IMG/VR virus record: IMGVR_UViG_3300025889_018307
Coordinates: 1-64,000 of that record
Length of the DNA: 64,000 nucleotides
DNA from: a virus
Direction: 5' to 3' (one strand)
Within the stretch, counting starts at the first letter, position 1; the number at the start of each line of letters is the position of its first letter. Below the pieces are notes generated by a model, which did not search any database, had not been told where the DNA came from, and saw only the letters and a list, made by a program, of their open reading frames with translations. Positions 50,157 through 58,807 of this stretch are shown here, one piece after another. The translations under genes were made by a program, and so were the position numbers.

Positions 50157-51825
50157 AAAAGCATTTGCAAGAAAGCTTAAAGACAACAAATACTTAATAC
50201 ATTTATGGGAAGATGAAGGCTACAGTAAAGTAGAATGGGATAATCAAGCTTACATTGAATGTGATGAAAGTGAAGCTCAATATACAGGCCTAAATGGAGA
50301 ACCATTAAAAAAAGTAAGAAATTGGAGATCTGATGATTCAAGACTTCATTTTCATGATATGCCTCCTTATCAAAAGTTTCTAGTTGAAAAATATGGTATT
50401 AATGATGAACCATCTACTACTCATAGAGAAATATTTTTTGATATTGAGTGTGAAATGGGAGATGCTTTAACACCAGAATATATTCAATCTGCACCTAAAA
50501 GGATTACTTCAATTGCTTGGTATGATAAACAAGTAGACCAATGGGGAATTGTTATCTTAGATGATGATGGGCAATTAAAACGTACTAAAGCTAAAAATAA
50601 AGAGATTATTCCCTGTAGAACTGAAGAGGAATTATTAGCTAAATTTTTAGAAAGATTTAGGGATATGGATCCTGATATTATAGTAGGATGGAATAGTGAT
50701 TATTTTGATATTCCTTATTTATATTATAGAATGTGTAATGTATTGGGAAGTGATTTTGCTAGACATTTATCTCCTATAGGTTATGTAAGAGAAACACCAT
50801 GGTTTAAAGATCAATACATTCAAATAGCAGGTGTTGAATCTCTTGATTATATGCGTTTACATAAAAAATATAGTTGGGCTGATGAACCATCTATGAGATT
50901 AGATGCTATTGGTGAAAAGTATGTTGGAATGAATAAAATTGAATATGAAGGTAATTTAGATCAATTATTTAAAGATGATATTCAAAAGTTTATTAGGTAT
51001 AATTTTGTTGATGTTGAAATATTAAAATTATTAGATGAAAAATTAGATTATTTAGCATTAACTAAAAACTTATCCCATAAAGGAAAACATAATTATAGTG
51101 AAGTATATGCTAATACTAAAACACAAGATGGTGCTATTTCAGCTTATTTATTAAGTAAAAAAATTATTCCACCTGCTAAAGAACGTAATCCTATATCTAA
51201 AAAAGGATATGCTGGTGGTTATTTATTTTGTCCTCAAGCTGGATTATACAATTATATGTTTGATGAAGATTTAACATCTCTATATCCTTCAATTATTATG
51301 ACTGTTAATATTGGTAAAGAAACAATGGTAGCTAGAATTATTGATGCTGATGATAGAAATAATAGATTAGGACTAAATGATTTAAAATCTAAGGATCCTG
51401 AAGAGGAAATATTAATTGAAAATGTTAAACGTAAACGTACTAAAGTTACTATTGGGGATTTAATAGGATTTATTGAAAAAAATAATTGGGCTATATCAGC
51501 AAATGGTGTTATGTTTAGTACAAATCGTGAATCAGTATTATCAACTATATTAAATAAATGGTTTGATGAAAGAGTATTGTATAAAAATAAAATGAAAAAA
51601 GCATACAAATCAGGTGATAATGAATTAGGAGCTGCTTACCATATGAAACAATATACAATGAAGATTTTATTAAATAGTTTATATGGTGCTACTGCTTTAG
51701 GTTCGTTTAGATATGGTAATGTAGTGTTATCTGAAGCAATTACATTAAGTGGTCAACGCATTATCCAAGAAAGTGCTTTATGCGCTAATAGACACATGAA
51801 TAAAGTAATTAAAGGAAACATATGA
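50149..51825 (+). CDS. 43A: Family B DNA polymerase, N-terminal part (gp43A)
   Basis: 558 residues: N-terminal domain, 3'-5' exonuclease (FFDIECEMGD, VGWNSDYFDIPYL, YNFVDVEIL), and the polymerase palm with motif A DLTSLYPSI (Asp at 374) and motif B KILLNSLYGA (from 505). It stops before motif C, which is encoded by the next gene. The stop TGA overlaps that gene's ATG as ATGA. Together the two parts are 867 residues, close to T4 gp43 (898), so this is a split replicase and not a truncated one. Confidence 0.92.
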   Translation: MYKKAFARKLKDNKYLIHLWEDEGYSKVEWDNQAYIECDESEAQYTGLNGEPLKKVRNWRSDDSRLHFHDMPPYQKFLVEKYGINDEPSTTHREIFFDIECEMGDALTPEYIQSAPKRITSIAWYDKQVDQWGIVILDDDGQLKRTKAKNKEIIPCRTEEELLAKFLERFRDMDPDIIVGWNSDYFDIPYLYYRMCNVLGSDFARHLSPIGYVRETPWFKDQYIQIAGVESLDYMRLHKKYSWADEPSMRLDAIGEKYVGMNKIEYEGNLDQLFKDDIQKFIRYNFVDVEILKLLDEKLDYLALTKNLSHKGKHNYSEVYANTKTQDGAISAYLLSKKIIPPAKERNPISKKGYAGGYLFCPQAGLYNYMFDEDLTSLYPSIIMTVNIGKETMVARIIDADDRNNRLGLNDLKSKDPEEEILIENVKRKRTKVTIGDLIGFIEKNNWAISANGVMFSTNRESVLSTILNKWFDERVLYKNKMKKAYKSGDNELGAAYHMKQYTMKILLNSLYGATALGSFRYGNVVLSEAITLSGQRIIQESALCANRHMNKVIKGNI

Positions 51826-52751
51826 AACATTTAGAAGATACTCCATGGTGGATTTGTGATCCAGGTGACACAAATTATTGTGCTTATGTTGATACAGATT
51901 CTAATTACTTTAATGCAGAACCTCTATTAAGACATTTATATCCTAATTTTGATGAAATGTCTGAAAAAGAAAAAGATGATGTTTTAGAAAAGGAAGCACT
52001 TAAATATCAAGACATTATTACTGAAGATTATGATAGGTTAGCTAAAGATTGTTTTAATGTTACTAATCATAGATTAGAAATGAAAACTGAATGTGTAATT
52101 AGATCAGCTTATTTCAGAGCTACAAGGCGTTACGCACAGTGGATTACTAAACAAGAAGGAATTGAAAAAGAATCATTAGATGTTAAAGGATTAGAATTTA
52201 AAAAAGCCAATTTCCCTCCAGTATTTGGTAAGTTTTTTAAAAGTTGTTTAGAACAAGTACTTAAGGGGGTACCCAAACATGAAATTGATTCTCAATTATT
52301 GGAATTTAGAAAACAAATATTAAGTGGAGAAATACCTATTGAGAAAATTGGTAACCCACAAGCAGTAAAAAAACTAAATAAATTCACTGAACGTAAAGCT
52401 AGAGCTGGAGAAATGTTTTCTTCAATAGGTAAAGGAGCTCCTGCAGCTGTTAAAGCAGCTATAATTTATAATGATTTACTAAGATTTTGGAAATTAGATA
52501 AAAAATATAATTATATTACACAAGGGGAGAAAATTAAATGGATTTATTTAAAAAATAATCCTTATAGAATTGAAGCAATTGCTTTCCTAGATTATGATAT
52601 ACCAAAAGAAATTCGTACATTTATCGAGAAATATGCTGATAGGCAAAAAGTATTCGATAGTATACTATTAAATAAGTTAGAAGGATTTTATAATGATCTA
52701 GGATGGGCATTAAGTTTAAATCCTCATAGAAATAAATTTTTTAATTTTTAA
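51822..52751 (+). CDS. 43B: Family B DNA polymerase, C-terminal part (gp43B)
   Basis: 309 residues. Motif C YVDTDSN (Asp24, Asp26) is near the N-terminus, followed by the rest of the palm (MKTECVIRSAYFRATRRYA, KGLEFKKANFPP) and the thumb, ending with the clamp-binding-type hydrophobic tail NPHRNKFFNF. It must pair with gp43A to form an active polymerase. It starts in a different frame, so the split is not a simple stop codon. The sliding clamp gene follows after 2 nt. Confidence 0.92.
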   Translation: MKHLEDTPWWICDPGDTNYCAYVDTDSNYFNAEPLLRHLYPNFDEMSEKEKDDVLEKEALKYQDIITEDYDRLAKDCFNVTNHRLEMKTECVIRSAYFRATRRYAQWITKQEGIEKESLDVKGLEFKKANFPPVFGKFFKSCLEQVLKGVPKHEIDSQLLEFRKQILSGEIPIEKIGNPQAVKKLNKFTERKARAGEMFSSIGKGAPAAVKAAIIYNDLLRFWKLDKKYNYITQGEKIKWIYLKNNPYRIEAIAFLDYDIPKEIRTFIEKYADRQKVFDSILLNKLEGFYNDLGWALSLNPHRNKFFNF

Positions 52752-52753
52752 TT

Positions 52754-53500
52754 ATGATAAATAAATCAAAGTTACAATCAATAATATCTAAATATTATCT
52801 AAATGGATTAGTACAATCTGTAAGATGGGAAACTAAAGAAAATAAATTAAGTATTAGCTTTACATCAGAAAATAAAGATATAGCAGGAGATTTAATGTGT
52901 GAAAATTCTCCGGTTGAGGATAGTGAAATAGCAATATTTGACACAGCACAATTAAATAAATTAATATCAGTTACTAATGGAGAATTATTACTTACTTTAG
53001 AAAAAGAACACAAAGTATTTTCTAAATTACATATTCAAGATAATTCATTTAATGTAGCTTATTCTTTAGCAGATTCATTATTAGTACCAAAAAGAGGAAC
53101 TATTAATTTTCCAACTAAATATGATGTTACAATAGAATTAACACCTGAAATTGTAAGTAATTTTATTAAAGCTAAAAGTGCATTAACTGATATAAGTGAT
53201 GTAATGATTAGTACTGAAGAAGATCCTGATAGAGGAACTATAGTACAATTTGCATTCGGAGATTTAAATAACTTTTCAAATAAAATCAAATATATTGTAG
53301 ATGAAAATATAACAATAAATAAAGAATTAAAATTACCTTTTAATTCAGATTCATTTAAAAATATATTAGCAGCAAATAAAGATTTAGAAAGTGGTAAACT
53401 TTCATTAACTGAAGAAGGATTTATGAAATTAGAATTCCAATCAGAAGATATAAAGACTTTATACTATATGGTAAGAAAAGAAGATGCCACATATGTATAA
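52754..53500 (+). CDS. 45: Sliding clamp, gp45-like
   Basis: 248 residues, close to T4 gp45 (228). Two similar alpha/beta halves, an acidic surface and the C-terminal strand LEFQSEDIKTLYYMVRKED. Family assignment rests on length, composition and position next to the polymerase genes, as in T4-like genomes. It forms the ring that holds the polymerase on DNA and, in T4, also activates late transcription. Confidence 0.8.
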   Translation: MINKSKLQSIISKYYLNGLVQSVRWETKENKLSISFTSENKDIAGDLMCENSPVEDSEIAIFDTAQLNKLISVTNGELLLTLEKEHKVFSKLHIQDNSFNVAYSLADSLLVPKRGTINFPTKYDVTIELTPEIVSNFIKAKSALTDISDVMISTEEDPDRGTIVQFAFGDLNNFSNKIKYIVDENITINKELKLPFNSDSFKNILAANKDLESGKLSLTEEGFMKLEFQSEDIKTLYYMVRKEDATYV

Positions 53501-53576
53501 TAAATTGACCTAAGGGCGCAAGTTTTAAATTATTTATTAACCGCTGATCTTAATGACAGCATAAAAACAAAGTGAT

Positions 53577-53999
53577 ATGAGTACACATTTTTTAGAAAGA
53601 TCATTCCATCCGTTTGATCTATTATTTCGAAATTTATTCGAAGCAAACACCCAATTCGTTCCGGCTATAGAAGCCAAACAACAATACCCAATTAATATTT
53701 ACGAAGATGATTCAGGTTTAACTTTTGAGTTAGCTTGCACTGGCATTCCTAAAGATGCTATTGAAGTTAAATTAGAGGGAGATATGATTATCTTCAATTA
53801 TGATAAGGAGAAAACACCAGAAACTCCTAACCGAAATTATATTCATAGAGGAATTGCAAAACGTTCTTTTAATTTAGGATATAAAGTAGGAACTAAGTTC
53901 GACCTTAAAAAGGCAAAAGCAAATTTTAATGATGGTTTATTAATTGTGACTATTCCATTTGCTGAAGAAGCTAAGCCAAAAGTTTTGAAAATTAACTAA
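53577..53999 (+). CDS. Small heat shock protein, Hsp20 / alpha-crystallin family
   Basis: 140 residues. The alpha-crystallin domain spans about 35-130: YPINIYEDDSGLTFELACTG, EVKLEGDMIIF and the GLLIVTIPF strand with the (V/I)P element, after the N-terminal FHPFDLLFRNLF. Hsp20 proteins hold unfolding proteins and are known from T4-like marine phages. The gene is bracketed by an imperfect inverted repeat (53509-53519 and 54006-54017). Confidence 0.9.
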   Translation: MSTHFLERSFHPFDLLFRNLFEANTQFVPAIEAKQQYPINIYEDDSGLTFELACTGIPKDAIEVKLEGDMIIFNYDKEKTPETPNRNYIHRGIAKRSFNLGYKVGTKFDLKKAKANFNDGLLIVTIPFAEEAKPKVLKIN

Positions 54000-54016
54000 C
54001 CAAACGCGCCCTTTAG

Positions 54017-54046
54017 GTTGGTTTATCAGAATTTCTTTCGTATATT
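54017..54046 (+). promoter_or_regulatory. Host-type promoter candidate for the groES-groEL unit
   Basis: GTTGG with TTG at 54018-54020, 20 nt spacer ending TTTCTTTCG, TATATT at 54041-54046, 24 nt before the next ATG. Confidence 0.6.
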
Positions 54047-54070
54047 ACACCATAATTAAAAAAAAGTTAT

Positions 54071-54367
54071 ATGACTATTATTAGAGATGAGTTGCTAGAG
54101 CCTTATTTTATAGGCAAAGATGCGTATTGTTATACAGCATATGAAGTTATCACCCCACAGAAAAAATATTTAGCTAAAGGTAGTAAAGGTAAAAATTATG
54201 AAAAACCAATTGGTCATTATGCTGATTTTGGAAATGCCTTATTAGCTATTATGAAACATCAATTAAACGAAAAAAACAAAGAATATTCATCTATCCAAGA
54301 ATATTTGGATAAATGGGATAACATTAAATTAAATTTAAATAACATTAAAGAAAAAATTGGAATATGA
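54071..54367 (+). CDS. Conserved hypothetical phage protein
   Basis: 98 residues. MTIIRDELLEPYFIGKDAYC and YADFGNALLAIMKHQL recall a small conserved protein of marine T4-like phages with no known function. First gene after the promoter and overlapping groES by 4 nt (ATGA), so it is co-translated with the chaperonin genes. Confidence 0.6.
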   Translation: MTIIRDELLEPYFIGKDAYCYTAYEVITPQKKYLAKGSKGKNYEKPIGHYADFGNALLAIMKHQLNEKNKEYSSIQEYLDKWDNIKLNLNNIKEKIGI

Positions 54368-54702
54368 ATTTAGAAGCACTATTTAACGCTGTTATAGTTA
54401 AACCAATTGAGGCAGAAGAAACTAAGTATGGCTCAATTGTAGTTCCCGATATGGGAAAAGACGTAAATGAACATGGAGAGATAATAGCAGTAGGACCTGG
54501 CCAACATACAATTTCAGGTACATTTATTGAAACTATAAGTAAAGTTGGAGATATAGTAATATTACCAACTCAAGGATTTACAAAATTACAACATGATGGA
54601 GAGGATTATTATGTTGGTCCTGAAAATCAAATCTTAGCAAGGGTAAAAAAAGAAGTAGATTTAGAAAAAATATTAGAAGAAACTGAACCATTAAACGAAT
54701 AA
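54364..54702 (+). CDS. groES: GroES-like co-chaperonin
   Basis: 112 residues. NAVIVKPIEAEETKYGSIVV (first strand and mobile-loop entry), GEIIAVGPGQ, VGDIVILP and GEDYYVGPENQILARV are GroES features; a C-terminal acidic extension of about 15 residues is added. It works as the lid of GroEL, as gp31 does in T4. Two nt before groEL. Confidence 0.85.
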   Translation: MNLEALFNAVIVKPIEAEETKYGSIVVPDMGKDVNEHGEIIAVGPGQHTISGTFIETISKVGDIVILPTQGFTKLQHDGEDYYVGPENQILARVKKEVDLEKILEETEPLNE

Positions 54703-54704
54703 AA

Positions 54705-56339
54705 ATGAGTAAAATTATAGAATTTGGCCCTGAGGGTAGAGATAAATTAGTAAAAGGAATTGACACATTAGCCAATGCTGTAGTATCAACATTAGGTCCT
54801 AATGGAAGAAATGTAGTAGTAGAAAGAACTAACCAATCACCGATTTCAACAAAAGATGGAGTTACAGTAGCTAAACATATAGCTGTAAGTGATCCAGTAG
54901 AAAATCTAGGTATAAATTTAGTTAGAGAAGCATCAATTAAAACTGCTGATAAAGCAGGTGATGGTACAACTACCTCAACACTTTTAGCAAGAGAAATGAT
55001 TAAGGATGGCTTACAACATTTGGCTAATGGAGCTAATGCTGTTGAAATTAAAAGAGGAATTGATAAAGCTGTAAAAGAAGTTGTTAATAGTTTAAGAGAA
55101 AACATATCAGAAGACATTTCAGATGAAAATCAGCTAGAACAAATTGCAACTATTTCTGCTAATAATGATCCTGAAGTAGGTAAATTAATAGCTACTGCAA
55201 TGGATAAAGTAGGAGTTGAGGGAGTAGTACACATTGAAGAATCTAAAACAGGTGATACTTATTTAGAAACTGTTGAAGGAATGCAGTTTGATAGAGGATA
55301 TTTATCACATTACTTTGTTACTAACAATAGTACAATGACCTGTACTTTAGAAGATCCTTATATTTTAGTACTTAATCAAAAATTATCCCAAGTTAAAGAT
55401 TTATTACCTATGTTAGAAGCAGTTTCTAATACTAATAAATCATTACTTATTATAGCTGAAGATGTTGATAGTGAAGCTTTAGCAACACTTATTGTAAATA
55501 AAGCTAGAGGTACTATTAAAGTAGCAGCTGTAAAAGCTCCAGATTTTGGTGAAAGAAGAAAATTAATCTTAGAAGATATAGCATCAGTAACTGGTGGTGT
55601 AGTATTTGATAAAGATAAAGGAATGAAACTTGATAAATTTTCTTGGGAGTGGTTTGGTGAAGCTCGTACTGTAACTATTTCAAAAGAAAAAACAACAATT
55701 ATTGATGGTAAAGGTAAAGAAGAAGATGTTAAACAAAGATTAGAAGAACTTACTACTCAAATTGATAAAGCTCAATCTAATTTTGAAATAGAAAAACTAC
55801 AAGAAAGATTAGCTAAAATGGCTGGTGGTGTTTCTATTATTCATGTAGGTGGTTATACTGAAACTGAAATGAATGAAAAGAAAGATAGAGTTGATGATGC
55901 ATTACATGCAACTAAAGCAGCAATTGAAGAAGGTATTGTACCAGGAGGAGGAGCAGCTCTATTATATGCTAGAGAAGCTCTAAATACTAAATGTAAAAAA
56001 TGTATAGGTAAAAATATTGTTTACAAAGCTTGTGGTAAACCATTTGAACAAATATTAGTTAATGCTGGTAAAGATTCAGTTGATGCTCAAATGATAGGTA
56101 AATATAATCTAATAGATTCAGGTAATGATACTTGGGCTGGGTATAATATTAAAAAAGATACTGTTGAAGATATGAAAAAAGCAGGTATTATTGATCCTAC
56201 TAAAGTAACAAGAACAGCTCTTGAGAATGCTGCTGCTGTTGCTGGAACTGTATTACTTACAGAATGTATAGTTGTAGATGAACCAAAAGAAGAAAATTCA
56301 CAACCACAAATGGATCCATCAATGATGATGGGGATGTAA
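54705..56339 (+). CDS. groEL: GroEL chaperonin
   Basis: 544 residues, the full length of bacterial GroEL. ATP-binding and hydrolysis motifs: VVSTLGPNGRNVV, STKDGVTVAK, AGDGTTTSTLLA and VPGGGAALLYA; equatorial, intermediate and apical domains are all present. The C-terminus ends with a Met-rich tail (MDPSMMMGM) instead of the GGM repeats. A phage-encoded complete GroES/GroEL pair could fold its own virion proteins, such as the major capsid protein, independently of the host. Confidence 0.95.
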   Translation: MSKIIEFGPEGRDKLVKGIDTLANAVVSTLGPNGRNVVVERTNQSPISTKDGVTVAKHIAVSDPVENLGINLVREASIKTADKAGDGTTTSTLLAREMIKDGLQHLANGANAVEIKRGIDKAVKEVVNSLRENISEDISDENQLEQIATISANNDPEVGKLIATAMDKVGVEGVVHIEESKTGDTYLETVEGMQFDRGYLSHYFVTNNSTMTCTLEDPYILVLNQKLSQVKDLLPMLEAVSNTNKSLLIIAEDVDSEALATLIVNKARGTIKVAAVKAPDFGERRKLILEDIASVTGGVVFDKDKGMKLDKFSWEWFGEARTVTISKEKTTIIDGKGKEEDVKQRLEELTTQIDKAQSNFEIEKLQERLAKMAGGVSIIHVGGYTETEMNEKKDRVDDALHATKAAIEEGIVPGGGAALLYAREALNTKCKKCIGKNIVYKACGKPFEQILVNAGKDSVDAQMIGKYNLIDSGNDTWAGYNIKKDTVEDMKKAGIIDPTKVTRTALENAAAVAGTVLLTECIVVDEPKEENSQPQMDPSMMMGM

Positions 56340-56340
56340 T

Positions 56341-56613
56341 ATGGAAACAAAAGTAATAGAACATAATAAGCTTATTGCTACTAGAGTACCACCTGGAGAC
56401 AAGTGGACTTTAGTAGATGATAAGAAAAAAGTAGTACATGAATCTTTAACTGATGCTTTAGAAGCATATTTTAAATCAACAGGCACACCTAGTGAATTTA
56501 GATTAGCTCCTTTAGATAGCAAATTATATGCTATAGTAACTCACGAGGAAGAAATAATTCCAGATGAACCAAAGGAATTTAGTATGTATGGAGAGTTTAG
56601 ACAAGGAGCTTAA
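56341..56613 (+). CDS. Hypothetical protein
   Basis: 90 residues, mixed charge, beginning METKVIEHNKLIATRVPPGD and ending FSMYGEFRQGA. No family recognised. It starts 1 nt after the groEL stop and is followed by the promoter of the clamp-loader unit, so it is the last gene of the chaperonin unit. Confidence 0.55.
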   Translation: METKVIEHNKLIATRVPPGDKWTLVDDKKKVVHESLTDALEAYFKSTGTPSEFRLAPLDSKLYAIVTHEEEIIPDEPKEFSMYGEFRQGA

Positions 56614-56643
56614 TTTGGGGATTTAAATAAAAGTTATTATATT
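56614..56643 (+). promoter_or_regulatory. Host-type promoter candidate for the clamp-loader unit
   Basis: TTTGG with TTG at 56615-56617, 20 nt spacer, TATATT at 56638-56643. The gp44 ATG is at 56650, so a transcript from here would be almost leaderless. Confidence 0.55.
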
Positions 56644-56649
56644 CATAAT

Positions 56650-57573
56650 ATGAAAGAGCATAGTTTACTAGTTGAAAAATATAGACCTACTAATATAAAC
56701 AATTATGTAGGAAATGAAAGTATCAAAAATACTATTAAGGGTTATATTAACCAAAATGATATTCAAAATTTATTATTTTATGGCCCCGCAGGAACAGGAA
56801 AAACAACTTTAGCTAAATTAATTACTAAAAATATTGATTGTGATGTTTTATATATTAATGCATCAGATGAAAGAGGTATTGAAACTATTAGAGACAAAGT
56901 ATCTGGATTTGCAAGTACTATGTCTTTTAAACCTCTAAAAGTAGTTATTTTAGATGAAGCAGATTTTCTGACTATAATGGCTCAAGCATCATTAAGAAAT
57001 GTAATTGAAACATTTTCTCGTTCAACTAGATTTATATTAACTTGTAATTATTTAGAAAGAATAATTGATCCCCTACAATCAAGATGTCAAACATTAAAAA
57101 TAATCCCGCCAGATAAATTAGATATTATTAATCATCTAATGAAAATTACAAATAAGGAAAGTATTAAACATAGTGTAAGTGATTTAGAAACTATTGTAAA
57201 TAACAACTACCCTGATGTGCGTAAAATGCTTAATACTATACAAATATCTACCGTAAATAACACATTAAAATTAGACGAGTCTACATTAGTAGAAAGTAAT
57301 TATATGGATAAGATATTTATTGAACTAAAAAATAAAAAACCTAATTGGAGAACAATTAGGCAAATTATTGCTGATTCAAATGTAAACGACTTTGAAGGAT
57401 TTTATCGTTACCTTTATGATAAAAGTAGTGAATATGCTCCTGGAAAGGAAGGTATGATAGCATATTATATAAATGAATATTCATATCAATCAAATTTTAG
57501 AATAGACAAAGAAGTAAATTGTATGGCTTTAATGTCTAAAATTATAGAAACAATTAAACCAAATATTATTTAA
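56650..57573 (+). CDS. 44: Clamp loader large subunit, gp44-like AAA+ ATPase
   Basis: 307 residues, near T4 gp44 (319). LLVEKYRPTNINNYVG, Walker A GPAGTGKT (45-52), Walker B VVILDEADFL, and SRCQ (the arginine-finger SRC motif). It opens the gp45 clamp and loads it at primer ends, together with gp62. Confidence 0.93.
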   Translation: MKEHSLLVEKYRPTNINNYVGNESIKNTIKGYINQNDIQNLLFYGPAGTGKTTLAKLITKNIDCDVLYINASDERGIETIRDKVSGFASTMSFKPLKVVILDEADFLTIMAQASLRNVIETFSRSTRFILTCNYLERIIDPLQSRCQTLKIIPPDKLDIINHLMKITNKESIKHSVSDLETIVNNNYPDVRKMLNTIQISTVNNTLKLDESTLVESNYMDKIFIELKNKKPNWRTIRQIIADSNVNDFEGFYRYLYDKSSEYAPGKEGMIAYYINEYSYQSNFRIDKEVNCMALMSKIIETIKPNII

Positions 57574-57584
57574 AATTATTAATT

Positions 57585-57827
57585 ATGCAAGCGCAACAAC
57601 CAAACATTGATTTAAAAAACACATCAGCTATAGAAACTGAAGGTGGAGGTAGAATTTGGCAACAAGGAGCTTTATTAAGAAAAGTATCTAAATTTGTAAC
57701 AGGAACAGATTCTGATGCTGTTATGCCAATTCCAGTATTTTATGATCCTGAAACAGGTAAAATTTTAGAGGACTCACTTCCTAAAGAATTAAGAGAAGAG
57801 TATAAGGATGTCCTTATTAAATCCTAA
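57585..57827 (+). CDS. Hypothetical protein between clamp loader subunits
   Basis: 80 residues. GGGRIWQQGALLRKVSKFVT and IPVFYDPETGKILEDSLPKE suggest a small conserved phage protein; no function is known. It overlaps gp62 by 20 nt. Similar-sized genes occur at this site in marine T4-like phages as I recall. Confidence 0.6.
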   Translation: MQAQQPNIDLKNTSAIETEGGGRIWQQGALLRKVSKFVTGTDSDAVMPIPVFYDPETGKILEDSLPKELREEYKDVLIKS

Positions 57828-58242
57828 AAATATATTTGAATGGCTAGAACATTTAACTTATAAAAAATCTAGCTATAATAGTTTTGAGGAAAAATCTTGG
57901 GAGAACTTTAATGCTTATATGGTTCATAGATTTGTATCCATGTATGAGGGGTATATTGATATTGCTAATATAGCACAAAGGTTCCACCCTACAGATAAAA
58001 GGGGAATTTATAATTTTTATTGTGAAATGTTACCTAAAAAGAAAATGTTTTTAAGGTATATTAAATCAAAAATAAAAACATCCCCCAAAGAAATAAAACA
58101 ATATATTTCTAATTACTATAAATGTAGTTTGGCTGAGGCAAATGAATATATTATATTATTAAATAAGAGTGATATCAAAATAATTTTTGATAAATTAGGA
58201 GTGGAGATTAAAGAACAAAAACAATTACTTAAAAAATTATAA
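57808..58242 (+). CDS. 62: Clamp loader small subunit, gp62-like
   Basis: 144 residues against 187 for T4 gp62. NIFEWLEHLTYKKSSYNSFE, then FNAYMVHRFVSMYEGYIDIA and YNFYCEMLPKKKMFLRYIKS follow the gp62 pattern. Location after gp44 supports it. Forms the 4:1 loader complex with gp44. Confidence 0.8.
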   Translation: MSLLNPKNIFEWLEHLTYKKSSYNSFEEKSWENFNAYMVHRFVSMYEGYIDIANIAQRFHPTDKRGIYNFYCEMLPKKKMFLRYIKSKIKTSPKEIKQYISNYYKCSLAEANEYIILLNKSDIKIIFDKLGVEIKEQKQLLKKL

Positions 58243-58244
58243 AA

Positions 58245-58463
58245 ATGGCACAATACAGAGTTATAACAATGCTTGAAAAAACTTTTGAAGCCCAAAGAGA
58301 AAGAGCATTATTAACACTTGAATTATTAACAGAAAACCCTGCAGGTATAGGTGATCATTCAACAAGTGATTTCTATAATAATGCAGAGGAAGCAGCAAGA
58401 GCATTAGCTGAAGCTGAAGACGTTTTAGAAACATTAAAAAGACATTATGGGGACAATGAGTAA
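58245..58463 (+). CDS. Hypothetical small helical protein
   Basis: 72 residues, nearly all helix (Ala/Glu/Leu-rich), including FEAQRERALLTLELL and EEAARALAEAEDVLETLKRH. No known function. Overlaps the next gene by 8 nt. Confidence 0.55.
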   Translation: MAQYRVITMLEKTFEAQRERALLTLELLTENPAGIGDHSTSDFYNNAEEAARALAEAEDVLETLKRHYGDNE

Positions 58464-58803
58464 AGAAGAGATAGTAGAACTATTTGAAACAGAATATCCA
58501 GAATTATCCGAAGAGTATAAAAAGATAGGAATGGAAATGTATACTATGTTTGCTGCTAAACATATGGATTATGGGTTAAATAATATAGCTTTAGGAGGAG
58601 ATATTTTACATGATGATAATGATAAAAAATTCTCATTAACAGGTTTAGCTATTAGGTTAACTGATAAAATAAGTAGATTAAAAAACTTATTATTGAATGG
58701 TAAAAACTTTGTTCAAGGTGAAGGAATGGAAGATACTTTTATGGATATAGCTAATTATGGCATTATTGGATTATTGGTAGGAAGGAATAAGTGGAAAAAA
58801 TAA
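58456..58803 (+). CDS. Nucleotide-modification-associated domain 1 (DUF1599-like) protein
   Basis: 115 residues from ATG 58456 (58447 is an upstream alternative). AAKHMDYGLNNIALGGDI, then LAIRLTDKISRLKNLLLNG and EDTFMDIANYGIIGLLVGR match the Nmad1/DUF1599 pattern described among DNA-modification systems of phages. It may act on modified nucleotides. Its presence alongside the deazaguanine block agrees with modified DNA, though the gene is 10 kb away. Confidence 0.7.
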   Translation: MSKEEIVELFETEYPELSEEYKKIGMEMYTMFAAKHMDYGLNNIALGGDILHDDNDKKFSLTGLAIRLTDKISRLKNLLLNGKNFVQGEGMEDTFMDIANYGIIGLLVGRNKWKK

Positions 58804-58807
58804 TGTT

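Noticed and set aside
51252-51608. 118-codon minus-strand ORF inside the DNA polymerase gene
   Set aside because: It is antisense to conserved polymerase motif A sequence and its hydrophobic composition is typical of antisense A+T-rich coding DNA.
53998-54023. AACCAA...TTGGTT hairpin after hsp20 as a terminator
   Set aside because: The stem is only 6 bp, the loop is 14 nt, there is no U-run, and it overlaps the promoter -33 element.
54578-55117. 179-codon ORF on the minus strand across groES/groEL
   Set aside because: It lies wholly antisense to well-recognised chaperonin genes, has no start-site leader, and no other minus-strand gene exists in the window.
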